Below are positions 1 to 7,815 of a stretch of DNA of 9,798 nucleotides, piece after piece. Each line of letters starts with the position of its first letter. Position 1 is the stretch's first letter. Below the pieces are notes generated by a model that was not told the DNA's origin, searched no databases, and worked only from the letters and a program-made list of their open reading frames with translations. Position numbers and translations under genes: made by a program. The DNA is from an uncultured Eubacteriaceae bacterium (GTDB taxonomy: Bacteria > Bacillota > Clostridia > Oscillospirales > Acutalibacteraceae). The stretch covers positions 1 through 9,798 of the forward strand of contig CALCVR010000041.1 of assembly GCA_937905915.1 (NCBI GenBank), given 5' to 3'.

Positions 1-1502
1 TGGGATCCCGCTGCACGGTGTTTATGAATTCGTCGGTCAAGCAGGCCCAGAAGGAGGGCGCCGGGGTGGACGATATCTCGGCGGGCCTCTCCATCAGCGT
101 AGTCAAGAACGCCATTTATAAGGTGATCCGCGTGGCCAGCGCCTCCGATTTGGGACGGCATGTGGTAGTTCAAGGCGGCACCTTCCTGAACGACGCCGTG
201 CTCCGTTCCTTTGAAAAGGAACTGGGAGTGGAGGTCATCCGACCCACCATCGCGGGGCTCATGGGCGCCTTTGGCGCGGCCCTGTACGCCCGGGACTTAG
301 GAAAAGAGCGGTCGGATCTTCTTTCGGCCCAGGAATTAAAAGAATTCTCTTACACTTCCAAATCGGTCAACTGCGGCCTGTGCGGCAACAACTGCCATTT
401 GACCATCAACCAGTTTGGAGGCGGCCGCCGGTTTATCTCCGGCAACCGGTGTGAACGTCCCTTAGGCAAGGGGAAGGCCAAAGATATCCCCAACATCTAC
501 CAGTATAAATACAAGCGCCTGAGGGAACTCAAGGGGGTGCCGGGAAAACGGGGTAAGATCGGCCTTCCCATGGGGCTTAATATGTACGAAAACCTTCCCT
601 TTTGGCATACCTTTTTCACCAAACTGGGTTTTGAAGTGGTTTTGTCCCCGGAATCCAGTCGGGAGTTGTACGCCAAAGGCCAGTATCCCATTCCGTCGGA
701 CACGGTGTGTTATCCCGCCAAGCTGATGCACGGCCACATTGAGGGCCTGTTGGACGACGGTGTCACCACCATCTTTTATCCCTGCATGCCCTACAATTTT
801 AATGAACACAAAGGTGACAACAACTATAACTGTCCGGTGGTAGCCTATTACCCCGAACTGTTGGACGCCAACATTGAGAAACTCAAGAACGTCCGGTTCC
901 TGATGCCCTACTTCGGCCTTCACCGGCCTAAGGACTTTACAAAACGGGCTGTGGAGTATTTTGGTGAGCAGTTTGGTATCCCTGCCAGGGAGGTCAAGGA
1001 GGCTTCCAAAGCTGCTTATGACGCTTATCATCAGTGGTTAGAGGACATCCGTCAGAAAGGCCAGGAGTATATCGACTATGCTCGGGCACATAATATGCCC
1101 ATTATCGTGCTGTCCGGCCGTCCTTATCACATAGATCCGGAGATCAATCACGGTATTGACCAGATGATCGCCTCCTTTGGCCTAGTGGTCATCAGCGAGG
1201 ACTGTGTGGCCCATCACATGCCCTACCAGGCACAGCACGTGCTCAACCAATGGACCTATCATTCCCGCCTGTATTCCGCCGCCCGGTATGTGCTGACCCA
1301 GCCGGACATGCAGCTCATTCAACTGGTGTCTTTTGGCTGCGGCATCGACGCCATCACCACCGATGAGGTGCGGGATATTTTGGAAAAAGGCGGTAAATTA
1401 TACACCCAGCTCAAGATTGACGAGATCAACAATCTGGGCGCTGTTAAGATTCGAATCCGCAGCCTGCTGGCAGCCATGCAGGCAAGGAAGGAGGCCAAAT
1501 AG
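1..1502 (+). CDS. Acyl-CoA dehydratase activase-like protein with DUF2229 region, 5' truncated
   Basis: The 3' part of a gene that starts before the window; the frame is open from base 3, and the GTG at 18 is an internal valine in a conserved stretch (RCTVFMNSSVKQAQ), not a start. Residues below count from base 18. Residues 1-95 are the end of an ASKHA-fold activase domain of the BcrAD/HgdC type, with the nucleotide-site-like QGGTFLN at 52-58. A four-cysteine cluster follows (C119, C122, C126, C145; CGLCGNNC plus a distal Cys), then a DUF2229-type region with SDTVCYPAKLMHGH (C231) and YPCMPYN (C256). HgdC-type activases use ATP and a 4Fe-4S cluster to pass an electron to 2-hydroxyacyl-CoA dehydratases. 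For these large DUF2229 proteins the substrate is not known, so the enzymatic role is inferred. The gene ends in TAG, overlapping the next gene by one base, so the two are probably co-translated. The family assignment is firm; the function is not. Confidence 0.88.
   Translation, partial: GSRCTVFMNSSVKQAQKEGAGVDDISAGLSISVVKNAIYKVIRVASASDLGRHVVVQGGTFLNDAVLRSFEKELGVEVIRPTIAGLMGAFGAALYARDLGKERSDLLSAQELKEFSYTSKSVNCGLCGNNCHLTINQFGGGRRFISGNRCERPLGKGKAKDIPNIYQYKYKRLRELKGVPGKRGKIGLPMGLNMYENLPFWHTFFTKLGFEVVLSPESSRELYAKGQYPIPSDTVCYPAKLMHGHIEGLLDDGVTTIFYPCMPYNFNEHKGDNNYNCPVVAYYPELLDANIEKLKNVRFLMPYFGLHRPKDFTKRAVEYFGEQFGIPAREVKEASKAAYDAYHQWLEDIRQKGQEYIDYARAHNMPIIVLSGRPYHIDPEINHGIDQMIASFGLVVISEDCVAHHMPYQAQHVLNQWTYHSRLYSAARYVLTQPDMQLIQLVSFGCGIDAITTDEVRDILEKGGKLYTQLKIDEINNLGAVKIRIRSLLAAMQARKEAK
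1484..1494 (+). promoter_or_regulatory. Strong Shine-Dalgarno for the GTG start at 1502
   Basis: AAGGAAGGAGG lies inside the last codons of the upstream gene and ends seven bases before the GTG at 1502. It supports this GTG as a true independent start and argues against translation of the second protein by frameshifting. Confidence 0.75.
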
Positions 1503-2857
1503 TGGCAGAATTGGTGTACGACAAAGATGGACGTCTTTTGTTTACCAAAGAGATGAAGGAGGAATATACCCTCCTCATGCCGCAGATGCTCCCGGTGCAT
1601 TTTAACATGATGCGCAAATGTATGGAGATGAACGGCTATAAGGTGGATATGCTCACAAGCAACCACCGCGGCATTGTGGACGAAGGATTGAAATACGTCC
1701 ATAATGACACCTGTTATCCTGCTCTGCTGGTCATCGGCCAGCTGATCGACGCCATTGAATCAGGCAAATACGATCCCCATAAAGTAGGACTTCTCATCAC
1801 CCAGACCGGCGGCGGATGCCGCGCTTCCAACTACATACATCTGCTGCGAAAAGCCCTCGTTAAGGCGGGATACGACTATGTGCCGGTGGTGTCCATCAAC
1901 CTGTCGGGACTGGAAAAAAATCCAGGATTTAGTTTTACATTGACCCTAATCCGCCAGTTTGTGTATTCCATCGTGTACGGCGATCTCATCGTACTGCTAG
2001 CCAATCAGTGCCGGCCTTATGAGATCGTCAAAGGCACTACCGATCAAAAGATCCATGAGTGGGAGGACCGGCTCACCAATGAGTTTAAGGATACGTCCAC
2101 TTTGCGGTACAAAAAAGTAGTCGAGAATATGGAATTAATCGCCGCTGATTTTGCCTCCATTCCGGTCAATCGCGTGCCGAAGGTGCGGGTCGGCGTGGTG
2201 GGGGAGATCTACATCAAATACTCTCCCTTGGGCAACAATAACCTGGAGGAATTCCTTCTGTCGGAGGACTGCGAACCGGTTGTACCTGGGCTTTTAGATT
2301 TTGTTATTTTTAAAATCAACAACCGTGTAGAAGATGTAGGCATTTACGGCGGCTATAAGCTGAAAAAGGTAATCGCCGGCGCATTGCAAAAATATGTGGG
2401 AAAATGCCAGCAGGCTCTCATCGACGTGGTAAAGAAACATCCCCAGTTCCGGGCTCCTGAACCTTTCAGCCATCTTCATGAGTTGGTGAAGGGGTATTTA
2501 GGTTACGGCAATAAAATGGGAGAGGGATGGCTTTTAACCGGTGAGATGCTGGAGCTTGTGAAATCCGGCACTCCCAATATTGTCTGTACCCAGCCCTTTG
2601 GCTGCCTGCCCAATCACGTGGCCGGCAAGGGTATGATCCGCAAGATCAAGGAGAATAATCCTCAGGCAAACATCGTGGCCATCGACTATGACCCCGGCGC
2701 CACCCGCATCAATCAAGAAAACCGCATCAAGCTGATGCTGGCAAATGCCCGGATCGCTTTGGAAAAAGAGATTGGAAAAGAGGAAGGGGAATCTTCCGGT
2801 CTAGGCCAAGATAAGGCAAACACGAAACAAACAGCCCAATCATCGATTGGATCATGA
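1502..2857 (+). CDS. 2-hydroxyacyl-CoA dehydratase-like protein (C-terminal half of activase/DUF2229 family)
   Basis: A 451-residue protein that starts at GTG within the TAGTG overlap with the upstream gene. It begins KDGRLLFTKEM and carries the conserved cysteine segments of this family: NDTCYPALLVIGQ (C71), QTGGGCRASNY (C106) and, near the end, CTQPFGCLPNHVAGKG (C362, C368) followed by DYDPGATRINQENR. The conserved cysteines suggest iron-sulfur cluster binding, as in HgdB/HgdA-type dehydratase subunits, but I cannot name a substrate. In many clostridial relatives this part is fused to the activase-DUF2229 part as one chain of about 1,400 residues (from memory of the family). Here the two are separate but coupled genes. 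The last roughly 30 residues are low-complexity, rich in E, K, Q and S, and look like a disordered tail. The stop TGA lies five bases before a strong hairpin that also covers the next gene's ribosome binding site. Confidence 0.82.
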   Translation: MAELVYDKDGRLLFTKEMKEEYTLLMPQMLPVHFNMMRKCMEMNGYKVDMLTSNHRGIVDEGLKYVHNDTCYPALLVIGQLIDAIESGKYDPHKVGLLITQTGGGCRASNYIHLLRKALVKAGYDYVPVVSINLSGLEKNPGFSFTLTLIRQFVYSIVYGDLIVLLANQCRPYEIVKGTTDQKIHEWEDRLTNEFKDTSTLRYKKVVENMELIAADFASIPVNRVPKVRVGVVGEIYIKYSPLGNNNLEEFLLSEDCEPVVPGLLDFVIFKINNRVEDVGIYGGYKLKKVIAGALQKYVGKCQQALIDVVKKHPQFRAPEPFSHLHELVKGYLGYGNKMGEGWLLTGEMLELVKSGTPNIVCTQPFGCLPNHVAGKGMIRKIKENNPQANIVAIDYDPGATRINQENRIKLMLANARIALEKEIGKEEGESSGLGQDKANTKQTAQSSIGS

Positions 2858-2862
2858 ATGAC

Positions 2863-2908
2863 CCTCCCTTTCCCCGGTAACAATAGGGGAAAGGGAGGCG
2901 ATTTTTTT
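2863..2908 (+). terminator. Rho-independent terminator-like hairpin overlapping the tepA ribosome binding site and start
   Basis: A perfect 13-base-pair inverted repeat (2863-2875 with 2886-2898; CCTCCCTTTCCCC and its complement) encloses a 10-base loop. It is followed by CGA and seven T residues (2902-2908). This is a strong intrinsic terminator by sequence. Its right arm contains the Shine-Dalgarno GGGAGG for tepA, and the last two Ts of the tract are the first two bases of the tepA TTG start. There is no room for a promoter between the terminator and tepA. It may therefore act as an attenuator or as a translation-coupling device rather than a simple end point. Confidence 0.8.
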
Positions 2909-3860
2909 GGGAAAATCCAAGAAGAATCAAAGGAAAAAACAAAAGATAGAACGTCCATCCGGCGTTACCATGGGCTCTTATAGCGTTTATCGTGGGCCTG
3001 AGAGCCAAAATTCGGCATCTTCATCAGGTCCTTTGTGGTATTCTCAGGTACAGGGATACCCTCCTCATCGGAGTGGAATCCGTAACAAAACCATAACTTT
3101 GAACAAAGACGAAAAGGAAGCCAGACAAGAGGAGACCATCACTCCGCCGGAGGTTCCGGATGTGCAGCAGGAGGACGAGGAACAACAGGAAGTGTATCCT
3201 TCCACAGAGCAGCAAAAGCAGATCGTGCAGATGGGATCCATCACCGCTGCCAAGGGGAAACACATGATCCATTGTCTCACGGTTATCGGCCAGATCGAAG
3301 GGCATTACATCCTGCCGCCGCAAAACAAAACCACCAAGTATGAACATGTCATTCCCCAACTGGTGGCCATTGAGGAGGACCCGGAAATTGAAGGACTTCT
3401 CATTTTGCTCAACACCGTAGGCGGAGATATTGAAGCGGGATTGGCCATCGCCGAGCTTATCGCCGGCATGAAAAAGCCTACGGTATCCCTTGTATTGGGG
3501 GGAGGACATTCCATTGGCGTCCCCTTGGCGGTGTCGGCCAAATGCAGCTTTATCGCCCCGTCGGCCACCATGACGGTGCATCCTGTACGCATGAACGGCC
3601 TTGTATTGGGGGTGCCACAGGCATTTTCCTACTTTGACAAAATGCAGGATCGTATCACCCGCTTTATTACCGACAATTCCCACATTGATCCTAAGCGCTT
3701 TTACGATCTCATGATGACCACCGGAGAGCTGGTCACCGACGTGGGGACGGTATTGGACGGCGAACAAGCTGTAGCCGAGGGGCTCATTGATCAACTAGGA
3801 TCTTTGTCTGATGCAATGGACTGCCTTTACCAGATGATTGAACAGAAGGGGGCGAAGTAG
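2907..3860 (+). CDS. tepA: TepA-type ClpP-like serine protease
   Basis: A 317-residue member of the ClpP/crotonase-fold protease family, closest to the Bacillus TepA (YmfB, translocation-enhancing protein) branch. Residues from about 105 match this branch: [20 protein letters not shown] (124-143), then [12 protein letters not shown], then the nucleophile motif GGGHSIG with S202, then the candidate histidine in TVHPVR (H225); an acidic residue near 278 could complete the triad. The TTG at 2907 is chosen because GGGAGG (2893-2898) lies eight bases upstream and the predicted N-terminus ([13 protein letters not shown]) is typical; an ATG at residue 22 lacks a good binding site. The first roughly 105 residues form a basic, then Gln/Glu-rich extension not present at this length in B. 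subtilis TepA as I recall it. There is no signal peptide. It is followed by ylzJ after one base, as in Bacillus. Its substrates are unknown; the family has been linked to degradation of signal peptides or small proteins near the membrane. Confidence 0.9.
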   Translation: MGKSKKNQRKKQKIERPSGVTMGSYSVYRGPESQNSASSSGPLWYSQVQGYPPHRSGIRNKTITLNKDEKEARQEETITPPEVPDVQQEDEEQQEVYPSTEQQKQIVQMGSITAAKGKHMIHCLTVIGQIEGHYILPPQNKTTKYEHVIPQLVAIEEDPEIEGLLILLNTVGGDIEAGLAIAELIAGMKKPTVSLVLGGGHSIGVPLAVSAKCSFIAPSATMTVHPVRMNGLVLGVPQAFSYFDKMQDRITRFITDNSHIDPKRFYDLMMTTGELVTDVGTVLDGEQAVAEGLIDQLGSLSDAMDCLYQMIEQKGAK

Positions 3861-3861
3861 C

Positions 3862-4086
3862 ATGTTCTACAGCGTTGTGCCTCCTGAGGCCATTCTGGGG
3901 TTGCAGGACATGGAAAAACGTGAGATAATAGAAGTGCAATCGGGATTTGTGGAAGCCGTCCAAACGCCGGACGGCCCTATGGTTTCCCGCCTGATCTCTA
4001 CCAACCCCAAAAGTTATCTAGATCCCCGCTATGCTCCTGGTTCCTTTTTGAATGAGGTTCCCATCGGAGTGGGCAGAAAAGAATAG
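3862..4086 (+). CDS. ylzJ: YlzJ-like small protein
   Basis: A 74-residue protein of the YlzJ-like family, whose function is not known. It starts MFYSVVPPEAILG, the conserved N-terminus of the family, and ends in a PRYAPGSFLNEV segment. ATG 3862 is chosen over the in-frame upstream codon at 3838 because the family begins at MFYS, and AAGGGGG (3846-3852) is well placed nine bases upstream. It begins one base after the tepA stop, so the two are probably translated together. YlzJ sits between tepA and spoIIIE in B. subtilis, and the same order is kept here except that uppP now separates it from ftsK. It has no transmembrane segment or cysteine motif. Confidence 0.85.
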   Translation: MFYSVVPPEAILGLQDMEKREIIEVQSGFVEAVQTPDGPMVSRLISTNPKSYLDPRYAPGSFLNEVPIGVGRKE

Positions 4087-4114
4087 CCCCGGCTTATATT
4101 CATGTTTTCTCCTT

Positions 4115-4143
4115 TTAAGGCATACCCTTTCTAAGAATAAAAT
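4115..4143 (+). promoter_or_regulatory. Weak candidate promoter upstream of uppP
   Basis: TAAAAT (4138-4143) could serve as a -10 box with TTAAGG (4115-4120) as a poor -35 box at 17-base spacing. The gap between ylzJ and uppP has no T-tract terminator, so read-through from tepA-ylzJ is also possible. This is a guess based on an AT-rich patch. Confidence 0.22.
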
Positions 4144-4197
4144 AGGGAGTAGACGGTCCAATAGACTGTCCTCCCTTGGCCCAACGCAAAGGGGAGG
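4144..4197 (+). promoter_or_regulatory. uppP leader with alternative hairpins around the ribosome binding site
   Basis: One stem pairs 4144-4149 (AGGGAG) with 4171-4176 (CTCCCT) and 4152-4158 with 4164-4170 (one G-U pair), with a two-base bulge and a five-base loop. The same right-arm bases, 4170-4177 (CCTCCCTT), can instead pair with 4190-4197 (AGGGGAGG, one G-U pair), which is the Shine-Dalgarno of uppP. The two structures exclude each other, an arrangement that can control translation. Both pairings are read directly; regulatory use is inference. No known riboswitch class was recognised. Confidence 0.4.
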
Positions 4198-4206
4198 CGG
4201 AGACAA

Positions 4207-5082
4207 ATGTCAGTTTGGGACGCCATTGTACAAGGGATCGTGCAGGGGATTACCGAATTTCTGCCCATATCCAGTGACGGGCACCTTTCTCTGGTGCAGC
4301 ACTTTACCGGCACGGTCAGCGAAAGTTCGCTGCTCTTTACGGTACTGCTGCATTTGGGAACGGTGTTTGCCGTCTTTTTTGTATTTCGCCGCCTGATAGG
4401 TGATCTTATTTTGGAATTCTTCCACATGATAAGGGACGTCATAAAGGGACGCTTCCGATGGAAGACCATGTCAGTCACCCGCCGTATGGTGGTGATGATC
4501 GTTGTGGCGGAATTGCCATTGTTTGCTTTTTTGCCCCTTAAGGATCTTTTCTCCCACTGGTCCCAAGATGGAGACATTGTGGTGGAAGGAGTCTGCTTTT
4601 TAGCCACAGGATGCCTTTTGATGATGGGCCATTGGGCGGGCAAGCGAGGCGGGAATAAGACTATTTCGACCTCCGACTCCCTTATCATCGGCGCTTTTCA
4701 AGGATTGGCGGCATTGCCGGGCGTCTCTCGGAGCGGTTCCACCATTGCCACAGGCCTTTTCTTGGGACTTCCGAAACAATATGCCGTTCAATTTTCTTTT
4801 GTTATGGGTCTGCCGGCTATTTTAGCCGCCAACGTCCTGGAAATCGGGGATGCAGTAGAACAGTCCACAGCCATCGACTGGACTCCAGTCTTGGTGGGCG
4901 TATTGGTGGCGGCTGTGGTGGGGTTCTTTGCCATTAAGGCGCTGGAACTTTTGGTGCAAAAAGATAAAATGAATGTGTTTGGTATTTACTGTCTCGTGTT
5001 AGGACTTCTGGTTCTTTTGGAAGGACTGTATGAACATGCCGCTGGTCGGACGATTTTCCAAGCGCTGACGGCACAATCCTAG
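4207..5082 (+). CDS. uppP: Undecaprenyl-diphosphatase (UppP/BacA family)
   Basis: A 291-residue polytopic membrane protein that removes a phosphate from undecaprenyl pyrophosphate, so that the lipid carrier can be reused for peptidoglycan and other envelope polymers. Loss or overexpression of the family changes bacitracin sensitivity. Both signature regions are present: [14 protein letters not shown] (E17, S22, S23, H26) and PGVSRSGST (171-179; S174, R175). The length is normal and several hydrophobic segments are evident (about 43-62, 92-110, 128-142, 193-211, 226-249, 256-273). Position 24 is Asp where the family usually has Ser or Thr (PISSSGH/PVSSTGH). ATG 4207 follows AAAGGGGAGG (4188-4197). 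The gene lies between ylzJ and ftsK, with 38 bases to ftsK and no terminator between, so co-transcription with ftsK is likely. The assignment is secure. Confidence 0.95.
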   Translation: MSVWDAIVQGIVQGITEFLPISSDGHLSLVQHFTGTVSESSLLFTVLLHLGTVFAVFFVFRRLIGDLILEFFHMIRDVIKGRFRWKTMSVTRRMVVMIVVAELPLFAFLPLKDLFSHWSQDGDIVVEGVCFLATGCLLMMGHWAGKRGGNKTISTSDSLIIGAFQGLAALPGVSRSGSTIATGLFLGLPKQYAVQFSFVMGLPAILAANVLEIGDAVEQSTAIDWTPVLVGVLVAAVVGFFAIKALELLVQKDKMNVFGIYCLVLGLLVLLEGLYEHAAGRTIFQALTAQS

Positions 5083-5120
5083 AATACACAAAAAGAGAAG
5101 AAGTAGAAAGGTGTTTACAT

Positions 5121-7673
5121 ATGGCGACCGCAACCACAAAGAAAAAGAAACCTTCTCAAAAAAAAGCCCCTCCCAAGAAAACAACAGGGACGAAAAAATC
5201 ACCGCCGCCCCGTTCGGCCGCTGCCAAGCAGTATGAAGAACAGCGTCGCCAGCATCGACAGGCGTGGTCGGTGGTTTTGTTCGCCGTGGCATTGCTTCTG
5301 ATTGCCATGCTTTTTATCCCGGGCCAGGCTCTGTGGGCTGGCATCCGTGGAGGAATATTCGGCCTCTTTGGAGTCAGCGCTTATGTTTGGCCGCCGGTGC
5401 TGATTTACATTGCAGTCATTGCTGCGTTGGATCAACCCATTGGTAAAATCGGCACCAAGGTATGGCAGGCTTTTACCCTGGTGGGCATGGTGTGCAGCGC
5501 CATCCACATTTTTACCCATGCGGCAGGCGCCGCCGATGTAGGGGACTACTTTGCCAAACTGTGGGAATTGTTTCAACAGGGAGCGCAAGTTTCCGGAGGA
5601 GGCTTGACCGGCGGCATCTTAGGAATGCCGCTGTTATCCCTATGCGGATCAGTGGGAGCGAAAATCGTTATCTGCCTGTTGATTTTTGTATTTCTCATGC
5701 TGGTGACCGGCACAACCTTGATCACATTGTTCCATTGGATCAGAAAGCCGGCGAAAAAAGTCCGGCAGTCGGCCTCGCAATCCCGCCAAGTTAGAAAGGA
5801 ACAGGAGGACTATAACGGTCCTACCGCCGTTCCCTTTAACATTGATATTCCAGTAGACGATCCTATGCCGCAGCATCCTGTGCAGGCGGAACCGCCTCAA
5901 AAGCCCAAGCAGAAAAAATCCTCCAAGCTGGAGAGGCTGGAACGCTTGATGCGGGGCGAGCCGGATAAGCCAAAAACAAAGACGAAACCCGCACCTCCGC
6001 CTATGCCTGAAGAGCCTGAGGAGAATCAGACCAATGGATCGGAATTGGATGACATCGTAAACAAAGCGGCGTCTGAGGCAAAACGAACCTCCGATTCCGC
6101 TCCCAGTCCTGCTTCAGTGACGCCTATTCCGATACCGTCGTCTTCCTCTGAGACCAAACCGGCGGCTGCCCCGGAACAGGAGGAAGCGCCTTACCGCTAT
6201 CCGCCTACTTCGCTGCTGGAGCCATCTCCGTCGGTAGATGAACGCAACGTCCAATCGGAACTAAGGGCCAATGCCGACCGGTTGGTGGATACGCTACGGA
6301 GCTTTGGTGTGGAGACGCGGATTGTGGATATCAGCCGCGGTCCGGCTGTGACCCGGTATGAACTACAGCCGTCGGCCGGTGTCAAGATCAGTAAAATCAC
6401 CGGTTTGGCCGACGACATTGCCCTTAACTTGGCGGCGGCCGGAGTGCGCATTGAGGCTCCTATTCCCAACAAACCAGCGGTGGGCATTAAGGGGCCCAAC
6501 AAAACGGTGCATGTGGTTCACATCCGGGAAATTTTGGATTCCCCAGCCTTCCAATCCTCCCGCAGTAATCTGGCGGTTGCGCTGGGCAAGGATATCGCCG
6601 GCAGCGTGGCCTTGGCCGATTTGGGCAAGATGCCTCACCTGCTGATCGCCGGCGCCACCGGTTCGGGTAAATCAGTGTGCATCAACTCCATCATCCTGAG
6701 TTTGCTTTATAAATCGTCGCCCGACAAGGTTCGCCTTTTGATGATCGACCCCAAGGTAGTGGAGTTGGGCGTTTACAACGGTATCCCCCATTTGCTGGTC
6801 CCGGTGGTGACTGACCCTCGCAAAGCGGCCGGCGCTCTGGGTTGGGCGGTTACTGAAATGCTGGGACGGTATAAAATCTTCGCTGACTGCAATGTTCGTG
6901 ACTTGCAAGCCTATAACCGTCTGGCAGCTACGCGGGAAGATCTACGTCCGCTGCCTCAGATTGTCATCATTATCGACGAGCTGGCCGATCTTATGATGGC
7001 TGCTCCCAACGAGGTGGAGGATTCCATCTGCCGCTTGGCTCAGATGGCCCGTGCCGCCGGTATGCATCTGGTCATTGCTACGCAACGTCCGTCGGTGGAC
7101 GTCATCACCGGTATCATCAAGGCCAATATCCCCAGCCGTGTGGCCTTTTCGGTTTCTTCCCAGGTGGACTCCCGCACCATCCTGGATATGGGAGGCGCAG
7201 AAAAACTGCTGGGCCGCGGCGATATGCTCTTTTATCCGGTGGGAGCTTCAAAACCAATCCGAATTCAAGGATGTTTTGTCACCGACGGCGAGGTGGAATC
7301 GGTGGTGCAGTATATCAAAGACAGCGAAGGCAAAAACGGTGAATACGATGAATCCATCATGGAGGAAATCGAGAAACAGGCTGCCAAAGAGAAGGCTCCC
7401 AAAGGCGGAGGCGCCGACGATGGGCAGGGTGACGAGATGCTTCCTCAGGCCATTGAATTGGTGGTGGAGGCGGGAGAAGCTTCTACTTCCATGCTGCAAC
7501 GCCGTCTGCGCCTGGGGTATGCCAGGGCGGGACGCATTATGGACGAGCTGGAACAGCGGGGGATTATCGGCCCTCACGAGGGCAGCAAACCTCGCAAAGT
7601 GCTTATGACCCGTCAACAGTGGATGGAGATGAGCATGAACCGTCCCGACGATGGATCGGATACTACAAGTTAA
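5121..7673 (+). CDS. ftsK: DNA translocase FtsK/SpoIIIE
   Basis: An 850-residue septum-anchored, ATP-driven double-strand DNA pump that clears chromosome ends from the division septum, and in spore formers moves DNA into the forespore. Residues 1-47 are a Lys/Pro/Ala-rich cytoplasmic tail. Hydrophobic segments at about 48-68, 75-102, 113-134 and 165-207 form the membrane anchor. A charged, Pro-rich linker runs to about 370. The motor follows: Walker A GATGSGKS (511-518, K517), Walker [11 protein letters not shown] (D619, E620), and [11 protein letters not shown] with R656 plus [15 protein letters not shown]. The C-terminal winged-helix gamma domain (about 773-835) includes [16 protein letters not shown] and reads orienting DNA sequences. 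The length fits SpoIIIE-type proteins. ATG 5121 has a moderate AAAGG site (5107-5111). A terminator follows directly. From sequence alone I cannot separate a vegetative FtsK role from the sporulation role; as the only translocase seen it could serve both. Confidence 0.97.
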   Translation: MATATTKKKKPSQKKAPPKKTTGTKKSPPPRSAAAKQYEEQRRQHRQAWSVVLFAVALLLIAMLFIPGQALWAGIRGGIFGLFGVSAYVWPPVLIYIAVIAALDQPIGKIGTKVWQAFTLVGMVCSAIHIFTHAAGAADVGDYFAKLWELFQQGAQVSGGGLTGGILGMPLLSLCGSVGAKIVICLLIFVFLMLVTGTTLITLFHWIRKPAKKVRQSASQSRQVRKEQEDYNGPTAVPFNIDIPVDDPMPQHPVQAEPPQKPKQKKSSKLERLERLMRGEPDKPKTKTKPAPPPMPEEPEENQTNGSELDDIVNKAASEAKRTSDSAPSPASVTPIPIPSSSSETKPAAAPEQEEAPYRYPPTSLLEPSPSVDERNVQSELRANADRLVDTLRSFGVETRIVDISRGPAVTRYELQPSAGVKISKITGLADDIALNLAAAGVRIEAPIPNKPAVGIKGPNKTVHVVHIREILDSPAFQSSRSNLAVALGKDIAGSVALADLGKMPHLLIAGATGSGKSVCINSIILSLLYKSSPDKVRLLMIDPKVVELGVYNGIPHLLVPVVTDPRKAAGALGWAVTEMLGRYKIFADCNVRDLQAYNRLAATREDLRPLPQIVIIIDELADLMMAAPNEVEDSICRLAQMARAAGMHLVIATQRPSVDVITGIIKANIPSRVAFSVSSQVDSRTILDMGGAEKLLGRGDMLFYPVGASKPIRIQGCFVTDGEVESVVQYIKDSEGKNGEYDESIMEEIEKQAAKEKAPKGGGADDGQGDEMLPQAIELVVEAGEASTSMLQRRLRLGYARAGRIMDELEQRGIIGPHEGSKPRKVLMTRQQWMEMSMNRPDDGSDTTS

Positions 7674-7684
7674 AATGTTTTTTG

Positions 7685-7719
7685 AGCCGCTGAGGTATTA
7701 GAACCTTAGCGGCTTTTTT
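7685..7719 (+). terminator. Rho-independent terminator after ftsK
   Basis: The 12-base-pair stem AGCCGCTGAGGT (7685-7696) with ACCTTAGCGGCT (7703-7714) contains one G-U pair and closes a six-base loop. Six Ts follow (7714-7719). It begins 11 bases after the ftsK stop and ends the upstream transcription unit. Confidence 0.92.
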
Positions 7720-7739
7720 ATAGGAGAAGCCCTGGACAC

Positions 7740-7768
7740 TGGACAAGCGGGTGCTGCCGGGGTATAAT
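7740..7768 (+). promoter_or_regulatory. Sigma-A type promoter for the ygiQ-like gene
   Basis: The -35 box TGGACA (7740-7745, five of six consensus bases) is separated by exactly 17 bases from a perfect -10 box TATAAT (7763-7768). It lies just after the ftsK terminator and gives an expected start near 7775, with a leader of about 40 bases. A second TGGACA lies at 7733-7738, seven bases upstream, and would give a less favourable 24-base spacing. The next gene therefore forms a separate transcription unit. Confidence 0.82.
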
Positions 7769-7815
7769 CAAACAGCAGAAACAAATTGTCTTTTTCAAAA
7801 TAGAAAGGGAGTTTT

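Noticed and set aside
462..1031. 189-codon open frame on the - strand
   Set aside because: It lies inside the activase/DUF2229 coding region, whose + strand protein has clear family motifs. No separate support was found.
1487..1505. Programmed frameshift joining the two dehydratase-family genes
   Set aside because: There is no slippery heptamer at the overlap, and a strong Shine-Dalgarno at normal distance from GTG 1502 explains the second protein by re-initiation.
3024..3794. Long open frame on the - strand (256 codons) opposite tepA
   Set aside because: It lies wholly within the well-supported tepA gene, and its translation is rich in His, Arg and Gly with no recognisable domain. I noted no supporting ribosome binding site. 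It is an antisense shadow.
4130..4176. The uppP leader hairpin read on the - strand is followed by a T-rich stretch, like a - strand terminator
   Set aside because: No - strand gene is present nearby that would need it; the + strand leader reading is more economical.
5158..5165. A8 run near the start of ftsK as a possible slippage or phase-variation site
   Set aside because: It encodes part of a Lys-rich tail where A runs are expected, and eight As in an essential gene is weak evidence for a switch.
7422..7429. GGGCAGGG, identical to the E. coli FtsK orienting sequence, inside ftsK
   Set aside because: One match to a seven-specified-base motif is expected by chance in about 10 kb on both strands, and the orienting motif of this organism's translocase is unknown.
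7733..7745. TGGACA repeated seven bases apart upstream of ygiQ as a possible operator
   Set aside because: The second copy is already explained as the -35 box, and two six-base copies are too little for an operator claim.
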